DNA from: Scolanthus callimorphus
Lineage: Eukaryota; Cnidaria; Anthozoa; Actiniaria; Edwardsiidae
NCBI GenBank assembly: GCA_033964015.1
Contig: CM066923.1
Coordinates: forward strand, 9,165,978 to 9,229,977
Direction of reading: 5' to 3'
Length of the DNA: 64,000 nucleotides
In this document: positions 1-11,259 of the stretch, one piece after another
Layout: every line of letters starts with the position of its first letter
How positions within the stretch are numbered: the stretch's first letter is position 1
Position numbers and translations under genes: made by a program
The notes under the pieces: model-generated
Database searches by the model: none
What the model saw: the letters and a program-made list of their open reading frames with translations, nothing else
What the model was told of the DNA's origin: nothing

Positions 1-67
1 TTGTAACAGACTGACAAGTCAGAATACAAAAGATGTTGAATAAAATGTGGCTTTTTTGTTTTCTCAG

Positions 68-3000
68 GTAGTGCTATATCTGATGTTGAAGCACAGGAAC
101 ATTACGACAAATTTTTTGAGGTAGGGTCCTGACTTAATCTGTTCCAAGCCATTCTCGTACCCAGAGCTCCCTGGTTCATCACCTTGCGGCATAGGCTGCG
201 GCATAGGCTCTGTAACAGTCATTTGAGAGGCTTCACTGATTGGCTGATTTTGAACACTGGTGCATGCGAAGAAAGTTTTATATCAAATGTTGCACATTTA
301 TCAGTGACTATCAAGAGCCTCACCTGCATGGTTCAAGAATTGTTCCAAGCAATGTGTAATGTACTGTGCTCTAATTGCTGTCTGTTTTATTTTCAGGACA
401 TCTTCTTAGAACTGGAAGAGAAGGTATGACCAAAGCTTTCAAAGTGTTGCACAGAATAGACCTCTTTACCTTGGGGCTAATGTTGTCCCATTTCAGATCA
501 CCTGACATTCATTTGAATATTCTTTCTTTGTTTGGGTTGCTTCCATATTCATATAGCCTTTGGTGTGTAGCAGAAAAACAAAGAAGGTAAAGAGGTCTAT
601 TGTGCTCAGAATCATTGACTAGCTGGTAGTGGAATTTTGCCCTCGATTTCCACTGTAATTTTGACTGTTGTTGCTGTTTGTTTCTGTCTTTTTATCAAGT
701 ATGGTGAGATAGAGGAAATGAATGTCTGTGACAACCTTGGTGACCATCTAGTCGGCAATGTCTATGTCAAGTTTAGATATGAAGAGGATGCAGAGAAAGC
801 TGTTAATGACCTAAATAACAGATGGTACAATGGTAAGATTAATATAAAAACTGTACTTCGTCTACCAAATAAACTACTGGAAATTACAGTCCAGTTGCCA
901 CTCTCATATAACATACTGTCCTTTCTTCTAATTTCCTTGGTGCAAGGAACATTTAGATTTTGCTAATCTCAGACTTTTATCAATCTGTTCACTTTCTAGG
1001 TCAGCCCATCTATGCTGAGCTTTCTCCTGTCACAGACTTTAGGTATGTAATTTCCCTCATTGCAATATAGTACTAATTATTATTAGGGGGGAGGGGGCAG
1101 AGCAGAAATGAGGCTTTCACAAGTTTCTTCATATTAAATGGAAAAAAAAATCAAATTTTTTTACTCATTTGCATTTTAGGGAGGCTTGCTGCAGACAGTA
1201 TGAAATGGGGTAAGTATTGTTTTCCTTTGTCAAATATTCTTTGTTTAGAACATTTACATTAAATTAAAAACATAATTTGTTTGAGAATGTCAACATAAGG
1301 TCAGTATACACTGCTTTAAATGCGGTACAGTTCACAAGAATTATTAAGAATTAAAGTAATCATTTTAAGTTTGTTGTAACCTTTCAAATGCCTGATATGC
1401 ACATATTTGGGGCATTTAAGTTTGTTTAGCAGATGCAGTTGAATTGCAAATTGATGGTTTTTAAGCCATTGCCAAAGTTCAAAATGTATAGCAAAAGCTA
1501 TTTAAATCTTACATTAAAATGCCTATAAATTGCAAAAGTGTGACTGGCCTTGTTAGTAGGCCAGATCTTGAAACAAGCATATAACAAATCCCCTGTATCC
1601 AAACTCACCCCATCCAGCTGATTTCACCTCAAGGTGCGCAAAAGATTGTTTGTCAAAAATGAAACGTTCATATGTACAGCGAGAGTTACCCAAATTTTTG
1701 CAGTTCTGGGAAGCAATAACTAGATTTAATCATCTTACAAGTCCAACCCAGTGTTACATTTGACATAAGGCACGATTTTCTGAGGTGGAACATTTTTATG
1801 CTCAATTGCAATATTTTTTTTGGAATCTGCTTGGAATGCTACGTGATGCAACAAAAAGTGTTCTGATTGGCTAATTTTGGAGCCAGATATCAGCTGGATG
1901 GCACAGGTCCAGATTTGTAGCATACTTGTATATAAAATACAACCAGCTGACTTGCTTGATCCTGACTCTTATGCAGTGAATGCACACGAGGTGGTTTTTG
2001 TAACTTCATGCACCTGCGACCTATATCCAGGGATACTCGGTAAGTCAGTCATTCCCCACCCTACAGAGCAATAAACCTTTGTTCTTCTTCAACCATAGAG
2101 AATGTACCCGCGGTGGGTTTTGTAACTTCATGCACATGAGGCCAATTTCCAGAGATCTGCGGTGAGTGAGGGCTCTCCAGTTCGCAAACCAATCCCCCCT
2201 CCTGTGTAATGCTTACACATACCCCTGCCACACATACTACACACACTTCCCACACTTTCATCTGTGAACAGAGCTACATTACAGGGATCTTGAGTGTAGT
2301 CTGCAATGAACACCCCTAAAAGTCAAGTATTTCCATATTGTTGTCTTCTCCCCTACCCCTGGACAGACTTTCTCATTGTCCACATAACAGACATCCATGC
2401 CGCAAATCTGCATGGTTTATTACCCAACGACCTTGTTAACTGGTCAATAATATAGGATGGAGGTTTAGTACCATATATAATGGGCAGTAGCAATGAAGAG
2501 GTTCCCATGACAACAAAGCCACAGGGGCTCCCAGACAACAGTGACACTGATTTCTCAGTGGAAATAATACATACCCATTTGGAGGGAGGCAACAAAATGC
2601 TCCCTCAAGCGAAACACATGGCAATCACATGTATTGGCTGTCCCATCACACATGCATGGATCCAAGCAACTGCTAGCGACGTATGGGCTAGCCTGCATGC
2701 GCAACAAGCAATCTTGACACAGCAGCTCTGAAACACACACCACTAGCCACCCAAACTGATGTGCATGTATGGTAGCCATAATTTTGGAGATTAGCAGCAA
2801 CACATTAATTATGACTATTGCTAATCTCTCTAAAGTTTGTTGTAAAAATAAAATTTTGAAATAGTGTTTCTTTTATCAGACGAGAGTTGTATGGTCGACA
2901 TAGAGGTGGTGCCGGCGTTGGAGGTGGAGCCCCAGGCGGAAGAGGAGGGGGAGGGGGAGGGGGAAAAGGAAGGTGAGCCTATGATTTTCTATACTTCTAT

Positions 3001-3929
3001 GAATTCTTGAATACTATCAAGATATAATATTGTAATAACTGGTCCTGAAGTGGAGTTTGTTGCGCAAACATAGCTGAGTAAATGGTCTATTTGCATTATT
3101 GCAAGTAGAATAGACCTCTTTCGCTTGAGCATAATGTTGTTCCATTTCAGATCACGTGGCATTCCCCCGAGTATTCTGTTTTTGTTTTTCTGCTATGCAT
3201 CGAAGGAGATATGAATATAGAAGCAACCCAAACAAAGAAAGATTATTCAAATGAATGCCACGTGATCTAAAATGGGCACAACATTACGCCCAAAGGAAAG
3301 AGGTCTATTGTGAGAAGGAATCTCCAAATAATCTATAGGCAAGATTTATTTCTTGGTCTACCAAACTCAACCAACCATCCAGCGTTTAATAGAATATGGC
3401 ATCTACATGCAAAAGAAAAATGCTGAACATTTTTTCATCTGGATGTACATAACATATTCTATTTTCTACACTCAGTCGAAATCTTGCACTAAACTCTTTA
3501 AAGAGCCTGTGTCATCCGCCATTGTGACAGCATAGCAACATACCAAGTCGGAGAAAGCATCCATTTCCATCGGATGATTTAGAGAATATAGAGCAATGTT
3601 CTCGGTTGACTTTGGTAAATCAAATCTGAAACTTTGTTTTTAGATGTCTAGTAAGAGATTTCTACACGCAATTCGTCTTCTAATATCGAACGAACAATAA
3701 CAAAGGAGTGGCTGACACGGGCTCTTTAAATAGGCCGATGTCAATGGATGCTTTACAAAATAGCTCATGCCATGTGTTATTTGTCAACAGAGGTGGTTCC
3801 ATGTCACCCCCACGCAGGTCTCGATCTCGATCCCCCCGTCGCCGTGGCTCACCAAGAAACCGGTCACGCTCTCCTCCTCCTCGCCGTGACAGGTCACCCG
3901 GCCGCGACCGTGACAGGCACAGATACTAG
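68..3929 (+). CDS. U2AF1: U2AF1, small (35 kDa) subunit of the U2 snRNP auxiliary factor, 5' end outside window
   Basis: Nuclear splicing factor that recognises the 3' splice-site AG as a heterodimer with U2AF2. Exons read from splice sites and frame: 68-120, 397-423 (27-nt microexon), 700-832, 1000-1042, 1180-1209, then either 1977-2039 or 2099-2161, then 2880-2972 and 3791-3929 with stop TAG. All phases join cleanly. The protein shows the UHM/RRM core (YGEIEEMNVCDNLGDHLVGN, then YVKFRYEEDAEKAV), the start of zinc finger 2 (CCRQYEMG), the rest of that finger in the alternative exons, a Gly-rich stretch and a C-terminal SR/RS tail. This matches animal U2AF1 nearly residue for residue. The first exons, including zinc finger 1, lie before the window. 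Introns carry two MITEs. The identification is very secure. Confidence 0.97.
150..283. mobile_element. Truncated copy of the CATTCTCGTACCCAGAGC palindromic MITE
   Basis: Begins with the family terminus CATTCTCGTACCCAGAGC at 150 and includes the inner GATTGGCTGATTTTGAAC block near 238-255, but lacks the right terminus. Full copies are at 5378, 31469, 48960 and 63777. Confidence 0.7.
455..601. mobile_element. MITE, AATAGACCTCTTT family, copy 1
   Basis: Inverted termini of 18 bp: AATAGACCTCTTTACCTT at the left and its reverse complement at the right. It lies in the U2AF1 intron between the 27-nt microexon and the RRM exon. The interior is shared with the longer copy at 3109-3309. Confidence 0.85.
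1977..2039 (+). CDS. U2AF1: U2AF1 alternative exon A (zinc finger 2)
   Basis: 63-nt exon preceded by acceptor ATGCAG and followed by donor GTAAGT. It enters with one base and leaves with two, completing Gly from the upstream exon and Arg with the downstream exon. It encodes the CTRGGFCNFMH core of zinc finger 2, then LRPISRDTR. It is followed after only 59 nt by exon B of identical length and phase, so the two are probably mutually exclusive. Confidence 0.92.
2099..2161 (+). CDS. U2AF1: U2AF1 alternative exon B (zinc finger 2)
   Basis: 63-nt exon with acceptor ACCATAG and donor GTGAGT, in the same phase as exon A. It encodes the same CTRGGFCNFMH core followed by MRPISRDLR, so it differs from exon A at two residues (Leu/Met and Thr/Leu), while eight other codons differ silently. 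That pattern is what purifying selection on two functional copies would give, rather than a decaying duplicate. Confidence 0.9.
3109..3309. mobile_element. MITE, AATAGACCTCTTT family, copy 2
   Basis: Inverted termini AATAGACCTCTTT. The element is palindromic over most of its 201 bp (CATTTCAGATCACGTGGCATTC pairs with the sequence near 3253-3276). It lies in the last U2AF1 intron. Confidence 0.85.
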
Positions 3930-4540
3930 TGTGACCTTTTGTACACATATAAAGCCAGCGTGACTTTGTTGCGTTACTTCGATCTCGCAACTGTCGTGAC
4001 AAAGTGGAGTCCTTGTAGTTCCTTAGCTAGCGTTATTATATGCCTGTATGTAACTTTGTAACGTTTGCTATAAACCTTGACTAGAACCATCTTTGTGGGA
4101 CTCCTGAAGCATGACAGCGCTTCACCATTTGGCTTGGACAAGACGAAAGAGAGTGAAGTTACTAACCAACAGGAACGTAGCCAGCGTTTTGGAAAGGGGG
4201 GAGGGTAGTCGCAAGGACTGAAAATGTATGATGTGCATGACCATTTTCATTGATTTCTTCTTTAACGTTTACTATATTTTTCGTCTTGAAATATTGTATA
4301 AAACTATATTCTCTACGTTGTGTCGACTTTTTCTGAAAAATGTTTCAAAAGGGGGGTCGCGGGTCCCTAGGACCCCTCCCTCCTAGCTACTCCCCTGTAC
4401 AAAGTTTGAAGTTGGAGTTTTGCAGGATGGAATCAAACAATGTAATGCAGTCACGAAACCAACTAGTAGAAAACTGAAACATACATTTTTAACAAAACGA
4501 ATGAGAAAGGTTCTCCACCATATGAAAACGTTATGTATCT
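3930..4540 (+). other. U2AF1 3' UTR and downstream spacer
   Basis: No coding potential. The U2AF1 3' UTR must start here; I could not fix a single polyadenylation signal. Positions 4190-4400 hold G-rich and C-rich strings around a poorly conserved palindrome (GGGGGGAGGG near 4196, CCCCTCCC near 4373), probably an old MITE. Confidence 0.4.
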
Positions 4541-4790
4541 AGGAGCGTTCATCTAGGGGAAGGAAGGTGTAACAGCGAATTGGAAAATGAAGCAGGTCTG
4601 AAATTATTTTTAGAACAATAGATTAACCGCTTGAATGAACGTCTCTGAACCAAGTATACGCTACCTGCATTCTCTGAGCGAATGCGCGACGTAAGCTTTG
4701 CGTTAAAATTTGAAACTAAAAATAACTTCATACAGGCTTCATTTTCCAATACGCTGTTACACTGTCAAAACATGGGAGATGGACGCTCCT
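4541..4790. mobile_element. MITE with AGGAGCGTYCATC termini
   Basis: Inverted repeat: AGGAGCGTTCATCT at 4541 pairs with AGATGGACGCTCCT at 4777-4790, and GTGTAACAGCGAATTGGAAA near 4567 pairs with the sequence near 4742-4762. No coding potential. Confidence 0.75.
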
Positions 4791-5377
4791 ATTGTAGGTA
4801 ATAATTTTAAAATCTAATTTTGCTTTATTTGAAAGCTTTATCGGGTACTTAACAATTGTGCGTAACTTTCAGAAACAAATCATTTTTCGTTTCAGTGGCA
4901 CTTTAAGTCGCTTTCACCAATCGCCTACTTGTTGTCAGTCAAAACGTAACTGATGTAGTACTGTAACGCTCTCCTCTTACTCTCACCTTCATGATTTTTA
5001 ATAAACTGTGTAGAAATAAAGATGTCTCGACAATTCATGTTATTCCTCGAATGTGGTGAGCAATAGTGGACCCAGAAGAGCTGGGCACACCCTTCGGGCT
5101 GTAAAATGTTAGAGCGAAAAAGTGAAACGAGGGTCAAATCATTATCGTGACCAGAGTTTCACGTCGCGGGAGGCTCTGGTGACAGCCACTGACGCATGCG
5201 TAAAGAAAATGGCCCTATTTATGCCTCAAAATTATTAGATCGCGGAGGTCGAAGGAATAGGTTGAAAAGACGACTAGCAAAACGAATTTTGCTGTTATAC
5301 CCATTAACATTTTTCCAAAGCGAGATAAAGCGGGTCATTCTTTTCATGTACGCATGTGCGCCGTTGTAGCCAATCAG

Positions 5378-5598
5378 CATTCTCTTACCCAGAGCTCCCC
5401 GACTCGTCTCCTCGCGGGGGAGGCTCTGGTGACAGCCACTGAGACGCATGCGCGAGATTTGATACAGAGCCGTTGAGAGAAAGATCTTTCTGCGCATGCA
5501 CCAACGTTCAAAACCAGCCAATCAGCAAAGGTCCTCAAATGGATGTCACCAGAGCCTCCCCTGCGAGCAGACGAGCCGGGGAGCTCGGTACGAGAATG
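5378..5598. mobile_element. Complete CATTCTC palindromic MITE with 9-bp target duplication
   Basis: Termini CATTCTC and GAGAATG, arms of about 35 bp rich in AGAGCTCCCC and CGTCTCCTCGC. It is flanked by the direct repeat GCCAATCAG on both sides (5369-5377 and 5599-5607). Fragments of the same family lie on both sides (5160-5210, 5610-5676), so this is a nested cluster. Confidence 0.88.
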
Positions 5599-5773
5599 GC
5601 CAATCAGCGAAAGCTCTCAAATCGCTCTCGCCCCTAACGAGGTGAAGAGCCGTGGAGCTCTGGTTACGAGAATGGGTTTAAACCTATCGAGCTCACTGTC
5701 GACTGTTTTCAATATCATTTATTTTAATGAGAACAACCGCTCAGTTACAATTCCAGCTAGTCTTCGCTGAAAC

Positions 5774-6068
5774 CTACAGCACGGCAACGAAATCCGCTCT
5801 CACGCGACGCGACCTCAGTTGGGTGATCCTGAAAACGACACGAATCTGAGTTCCAATATTTGTTGCGTACTCTACGCGTGTAACTGGTTTCACATGATTG
5901 ATGAAGACAGGCACACCGACTTACACATTTTGAATGGCCCGCTGTTTCTCTAGACATTCTCGCTCTACTCGAACTCGGGCATCCACTCGGGCGGCACTGC
6001 GCATTTTTTGCATGTCTTGATAAATCTTTTTCTTCTCTTCCATACGCCCGTCCTTCTCTGTCTTTGCG
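5774..6068 (-). CDS. Last two exons of an unrecognised helical protein
   Basis: On the minus strand, exon 6068-5925 (144 nt) follows a good pyrimidine tract and acceptor TTTATTTAG and ends at donor GTGTAAGT after two bases of a codon. Exon 5828-5774 follows acceptor GTCGTTTTCAG, supplies the missing base and stops with TAG after 18 residues. The peptide is strongly charged and helix-forming (EKDGRMEEKKKIYQDMQKMR, then ARVDARVRVERECLEKQRAI) and ends ADFVAVL. I do not recognise the family. Upstream exons, at higher coordinates, were not found, and 6070-7500 shows no matching exon, so this could also be a pseudogene fragment. Confidence 0.55.
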
Positions 6069-6069
6069 C

Positions 6070-6812
6070 TAAATAAACACCCAGAAAGAGCGAAGTGTCA
6101 GAAATTCGTAAAACCGCCCATATCACTTGAACTTCTGACGGTGTCCGCGGAATTCGCCTTTGTCACACAAGCTCAATTAATTCAGCATGGAAACGAAGCC
6201 AAGCAGAGCGCGGGTTTTGCTCATGTTGGAAAGCGAAGCCTGATGCTGGGATTTATGGTATAAAAGTTGACCAAGCTACAACCAAAAAGTACTCCTTTAT
6301 ATTTGTTTAGGAACCGAAAAGTTGATTGGCTCATTGCTTTTTTCTGCTTTGCCGGGTCATTCTAAAAACAAAATGGCGGCGCCGTGACAAAGGCGAATGC
6401 AGAATTAACGGCCGGATCACCAGGAAATGAGAGGAAGTTTCGTGCAGGTAGGCCGCCACTGCACTATTCATAGCACCACTATTTTTAACACAGCTATTAC
6501 ATTTAGCACTTTTTGCCATTTTTGGAGCACGTTGCTGGCATTTTTGGGGCACGTTTTTCAGTAGGATTTATCAAGCTCCACCGGGACATACCTACATCTC
6601 TTCCACGTTTCTACTTTGTGTTTTAATTTTTCAGCGGGCCAATCCCTGCCAGCAGAGGCTACTTTTTATCTCCTAGCATTACATTTTTACTATTTGTTTT
6701 TTTTGTGTTTTTCAACTTCGCAAAAACTATAGCCACAATTTAAAACACAGAGCAAGAGTAGAAGTGCTAGTGGTTCCATCTCTCGGACTCTCTGGGGGGC
6801 GCGATCCTGGGA
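6070..6812. other. Spacer without recognisable gene
   Basis: No exon-like open frame with splice sites was seen on either strand. The region contains T-rich strings and two short frames that look random. Confidence 0.35.
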
Positions 6813-6982
6813 CACAGGGAATTTCTGCAGAAACTGATCCATGGAAAAATATTAATTTCCCAAGGCACACGCATGGGAAGTGTTCGGAATTCACAAGGAT
6901 TGCCATGGGAAATCCGAACTTCCATTCTTCTACCATGGGAAATTTAGCTTTTCCTATAGATGGGTTTCCGCAGAAATCCCAT
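6813..6982. mobile_element. MITE, CACAGGGAATTTCTGCAGAAA family, copy 1
   Basis: Palindromic element built from CACAGGGAATTTCTGCAG, GGGAAAAGCTGAATTTCCCA and GGGAAGTGTTCGGAATTC blocks. Other copies lie at 47972, 52280, 57801 and 63332. The symmetry makes overlapping ORFs appear on both strands; these are not genes. Confidence 0.85.
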
Positions 6983-6989
6983 ATCAAGA

Positions 6990-9900
6990 TAGTTGCCTTG
7001 AAAAAGTGTCGACATTCTCCAACTTCCTTATAAGGAAATATCGGCATACCATATTTGGAATCCCAGTATGTTTTTCACTATTTCAATAGGTTTAGAAAGC
7101 TTAAAACTCAACCAAAACTCAAATATACTCGAGGAAAGATGCTATGTGCATTTTCCACTGTGTTGTTCACGGTCAAGAGCCTGGCAACAAGGTAGACAAG
7201 ATACCACAGGAAGCTCGGTCAATCTCTAGAAAGGCGACATGCAAAATTTCTGGACCCCGTCCCTGATTTGGCAATGCTCTTACCGCCGTATTGCGAGTTG
7301 GCGCTCATTCAGCTCAGCCAAAGAGAGATATTTGCAGGCTGGAAGAGGACAGTCTCTCTTGTGGCTGGAAAAGATCACAAAACGCAATAGTAATAAAAAC
7401 TGAGAAAAATGCATCTATCAATGATCAAAACGACTATCTACCTGTCTCGTGGTATGGATGGGCCACGGCTATGTATTGCTCCCATGAGCTAGGATGACAG
7501 GAGAGACGAGAGGAGAGAGAGCACTGCGCGACGAGTTTCTCTGATCTCGAAATGCGCGGTGAACACATCTTTATGACGTATACAAAAAATTAGCCAATCA
7601 GAGACCAACATCGACGCGCGCACAAAAGCAAGTCTTTGTCAGTCATGCAACTATAACAGCGCGCGCAAAGCAACATGTATAGCGGGACGCTTACTAATGA
7701 CAGAATAAAGAATAAAATGCCCGCGCGTGATTTCATCTGAGGGGCCTCCTCCAACCATGCCAACGCCACACGGGGCTCTGAATTTTACTCTTGATGCGGA
7801 CCAATATAAGTCTGAAAAGCCATCAAACAGCTGTCCAGCTAGATTCGTTGTTGTTCCGCCCGTCAAACCAAAGCCAATCAAGTTCTTGCCAAGCTGTATA
7901 GCCAAAAGCGACGCTATTTCGCGCTGGGAATTTTCAAAACATCTCGGCCAATCAGGTCACAAGCCTTGTTTCGCCTAGTGCAGTCGAATGGCTTTTCGTA
8001 GCGTCCCTTCCGTTTCAATTAAAAGGCCATATGATGGTGTAGTTTTAAGTGTTTCGAAACGACCGGAAAAAGCGCTGGAAAACGGCCTTCAAATTGCAAA
8101 TTGTTACAACAGATACAAGGTCGGAAATATCTCTGTGACAGACCGAGAAGGCATAAATGATGCACAAACAAAATTCCTTACTTGTCCTAGAAACGCTGAG
8201 ATGAAATCAATAAAAAAAATATACAAAAATATCCTGCTTTCGCTCGAGTCTAAAGACGATTCTTTCCAAAAAATGCAACGTTCAGAGAAAATGGCACCTT
8301 TACCACTGTATGCATTCAATGCAAAATTCAATGTTGCGATGGGCGATTGGCGATTTTTAGCCGTCAATCAAACCGAAACGCTGGATTCGGCAACTTCACT
8401 GGACCGACATTGAATGCAAAATCAACCAAAATGGTTTTAAGCTATCCTTTGGCTTCCTTGTCTCGAATGTTTTAACTTTCTGGTTCAAGAAAATTGACAA
8501 CAATTTTCTTGCGTAAATCGCCAATCGCCCAACAGTGAATTTTGAGGTCGCGTAGCAATGCATACGGTGGTAATATTCTGCCGTTAAAATAGTCTACATG
8601 CATAGAACGAAAACGCTAGGGAATAGTATACGGAATGGTAAGGGAATAGTAAAAAATATTCGACCAAAAAAACTGCAGCTCAAGAGTAGAAACTGTCATA
8701 GAGACAGTTATGTCATCAATCGTTACAGATGGTCACTATATTCAGATCACGCATCTTGGCGTTGGCGTATTTTAATCAAAGAAGATTCAACCCTAATGAG
8801 AAAATGTGGTTGGGAAAAGAAAACGTGATTCACATTTCTCGTGTTTAACGCTCCATAGTTCTAACACTGGACCTAAGTATTATACGTGTGACACGTGCTT
8901 TAGGCCCAAAGCTGGCCCACGCTAGCTAATGCTTTTGATATCAAGGATTGCTTGATTGCTTGACAAGTGTCTTTAGTTAGATAGATAGATACTTTTTTAT
9001 TTTAACACGGTGGTTCTACAGCGTAGGTGCTGTTTTTCATAAAAGCCGTGTGTATCTATCAAAGTTAAAAATTAAAACAGTTGCTTATAAGGATTTTAAA
9101 AATAATTTTAAAAACTTTTCGTGGTGCCGAACCAAATTTTAACAATTAGCTCGACCATGATCCGCCGTGCTATCGTCGAAACAAACTATTTCGCTCGGCA
9201 CGAAGATATTTGGTTCGACGTTTAGAGCAACTGCCGTGTTAACATCGAGTCAAATCGTATTTGGTTCGGGACAACGCTGGCTCGACGTTTATACCAAGCC
9301 GATGTTTGCCGGTGATCATTAGAAATCATATCATGGACGTGGGAAGCATAGAATATATTTCTTACGAAAGTTTCTCTCTTCTAGGTGCCTTTTAGGCAAA
9401 CAGAAGGGGCATAGTCTCAATCTTTTATAAGATCTTGCAAATCGGCCTTTTCCTACTATTTTAAAATAATGATTACTAATATTTAAGGCCCACCGCCAAC
9501 CGCCATCGTTTGCGAGCTTGTGTTTTGGGCTTGATTGGCTACATCTTTTACTTTTTTAAGAAATATCGCAAGAACTTGGATTGAAAATAGTTCAGACTCT
9601 CTGCTGAAAAAAACTTAAATATCTGAAAAATTTGGAGTATTTCGTCACGAGCACGTGACTAAACAGTGCAGTGAATTGCTTTTACGGTGATGGAAAAAAA
9701 ATCTAATAATACAACTTTGTGAAAATAGATAGGCCTCAGCAATAGAAACATCGCACTGTTTTGGCTGCTGAACTATCATTTATCGTTAACGAGATATAAG
9801 TGTCAAGAGAGAAATATTATTAGCCCATTTACGTTTCAAAAAGGAGTTCACCACCGGAAAAAAAAGTAAGTAAAGTAAGCAACGTGACCTTGTGTATCAG

Positions 9901-10845
9901 CCCAAATGCCATACATTGCACTCGATGAAAGTTAGCTATCCTGAAAAGCTCACTTTTCATGCTCCACAAATTAGTAAGAGATCCATTGGCGCAACAAACC
10001 CCTAAACTACATATATAAGAAATAAGATAAAATAATAATTATTTTATTATTATAATATTATATGATTCTGTGTTGTTTATACACACCACTGGCCTAGTTT
10101 TATAGAATATTGTTAAAACAACCATGACATAGCCCCTTTATTAAGTCGATATCTTATAAATTCAAAATACACCCTTCCCCGCCCTCCGCCCCCGACCTGA
10201 GCTGATCTTTTAGAAAACGAGTCATCCACGCACGTTTATCTGTCCTTGTGGAATGCGGAGAATACACTGCAAGACGTAAAAAACGATCATTCTGAAAACA
10301 GAAACAAAAACAACAGGAAAAGAAGACGCTGCGCAGAAATAAAAACAGAGTGATTGAGCAAAATAGAAAAGCAACGTTAGTTTGACGTCTTCTCGCCATT
10401 CTTCACCACCCTTTTTCTATTTTTAATTTTCCTTTTACTTGTGGCAACAAGGACGCTTGTTGCAGTTTACAACTACTGCTTCTCGAAGGAGTCTGTTGCT
10501 GGCTTCGGCGAGTTGGGAATTGCCCAGGAAATTCGTGGAAATTGTGTGGCACAACCTCAAAAATGTTATCGCAGCTAGAAAAACATTGACAGCTTTTTGT
10601 TCAGATAATTTTCTCCTCTAACACTTTTCAAACAAACTGTACTGCCATCTTTTTAGCATTTCAGGGACAAATTGCCCCTTCCTGTTATTCATTAGGGGAA
10701 ATTCTTGTATTTTTGTGCAGGAATTGCTCGGCCTGGCGCTAATGCAGCAAAAAGTTTCAATTTCATTTTATAATGGCTAAAATCAAGGAGGTAAAAAAAC
10801 CTTGCTAAAATGAATATCCAAAGGCCTATCGTTTGTCTAGACGCC
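6990..10845. other. Long intergenic region, no gene recognised
   Basis: AT-rich stretches and scattered short frames without splice-supported exons. Open frames at 7291-7497, 7988-8413 and 8598-8828 have no family features and no flanking splice sites. One MITE is at 8339-8531; a microsatellite-like GATA run is near 8982-8993. Confidence 0.35.
8339..8531. mobile_element. MITE with TGGGCGATTGGCGATTT termini
   Basis: GGGCGATTGGCGATTT near 8340 is repeated inverted as AAATCGCCAATCGCCC near 8516-8531. About 190 bp; no coding capacity. Confidence 0.65.
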
Positions 10846-11259
10846 GATTTAGTCCGGAGGATTAGCGACAAAAAATAGCGGAATTGTTCAAATTGGTGAT
10901 TAAAGCACAAAATTTTCAGAATAGGTACCTTTTTATACGTAGAATAAAAATTGATAAGGACCCCAAGTTGATCCTATCACAATCTCGCGTTTAAGGGGGT
11001 TTTTGAATTGATCAGCGGTCCGGACTGCCGGCTCATAGCCGGTCACGCATTTTTCTTTTTAACGCTTAATAAAGCATGAAAAATCACTGAAAATTGTTGT
11101 TAGAGTCTTATTTGATTGTCTGAAACGAATATCCTCAGAAATATTGCCAAGGAAACATTTTTCTGTAAAACTCGAAACAAGGCCGATGGGGATCCTGTGT
11201 CACGGACGAGGAACGCCTGACTGATCTCGATGTTGCAGTTTCGGAAAGAAAAATAGAAA

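Noticed and set aside
6727..7089. Overlapping ORFs on both strands rich in [13 protein letters not shown]
   Set aside because: The same peptide appears wherever the CACAGGG MITE occurs (48 kb, 57.8 kb, 63.4 kb), so it is repeat translation.
7988..8413. 141-codon open frame on the plus strand (and an antisense frame)
   Set aside because: No domain-like pattern, no splice context, and it overlaps an inverted-repeat element at its end; the composition looks like random AT-rich DNA.
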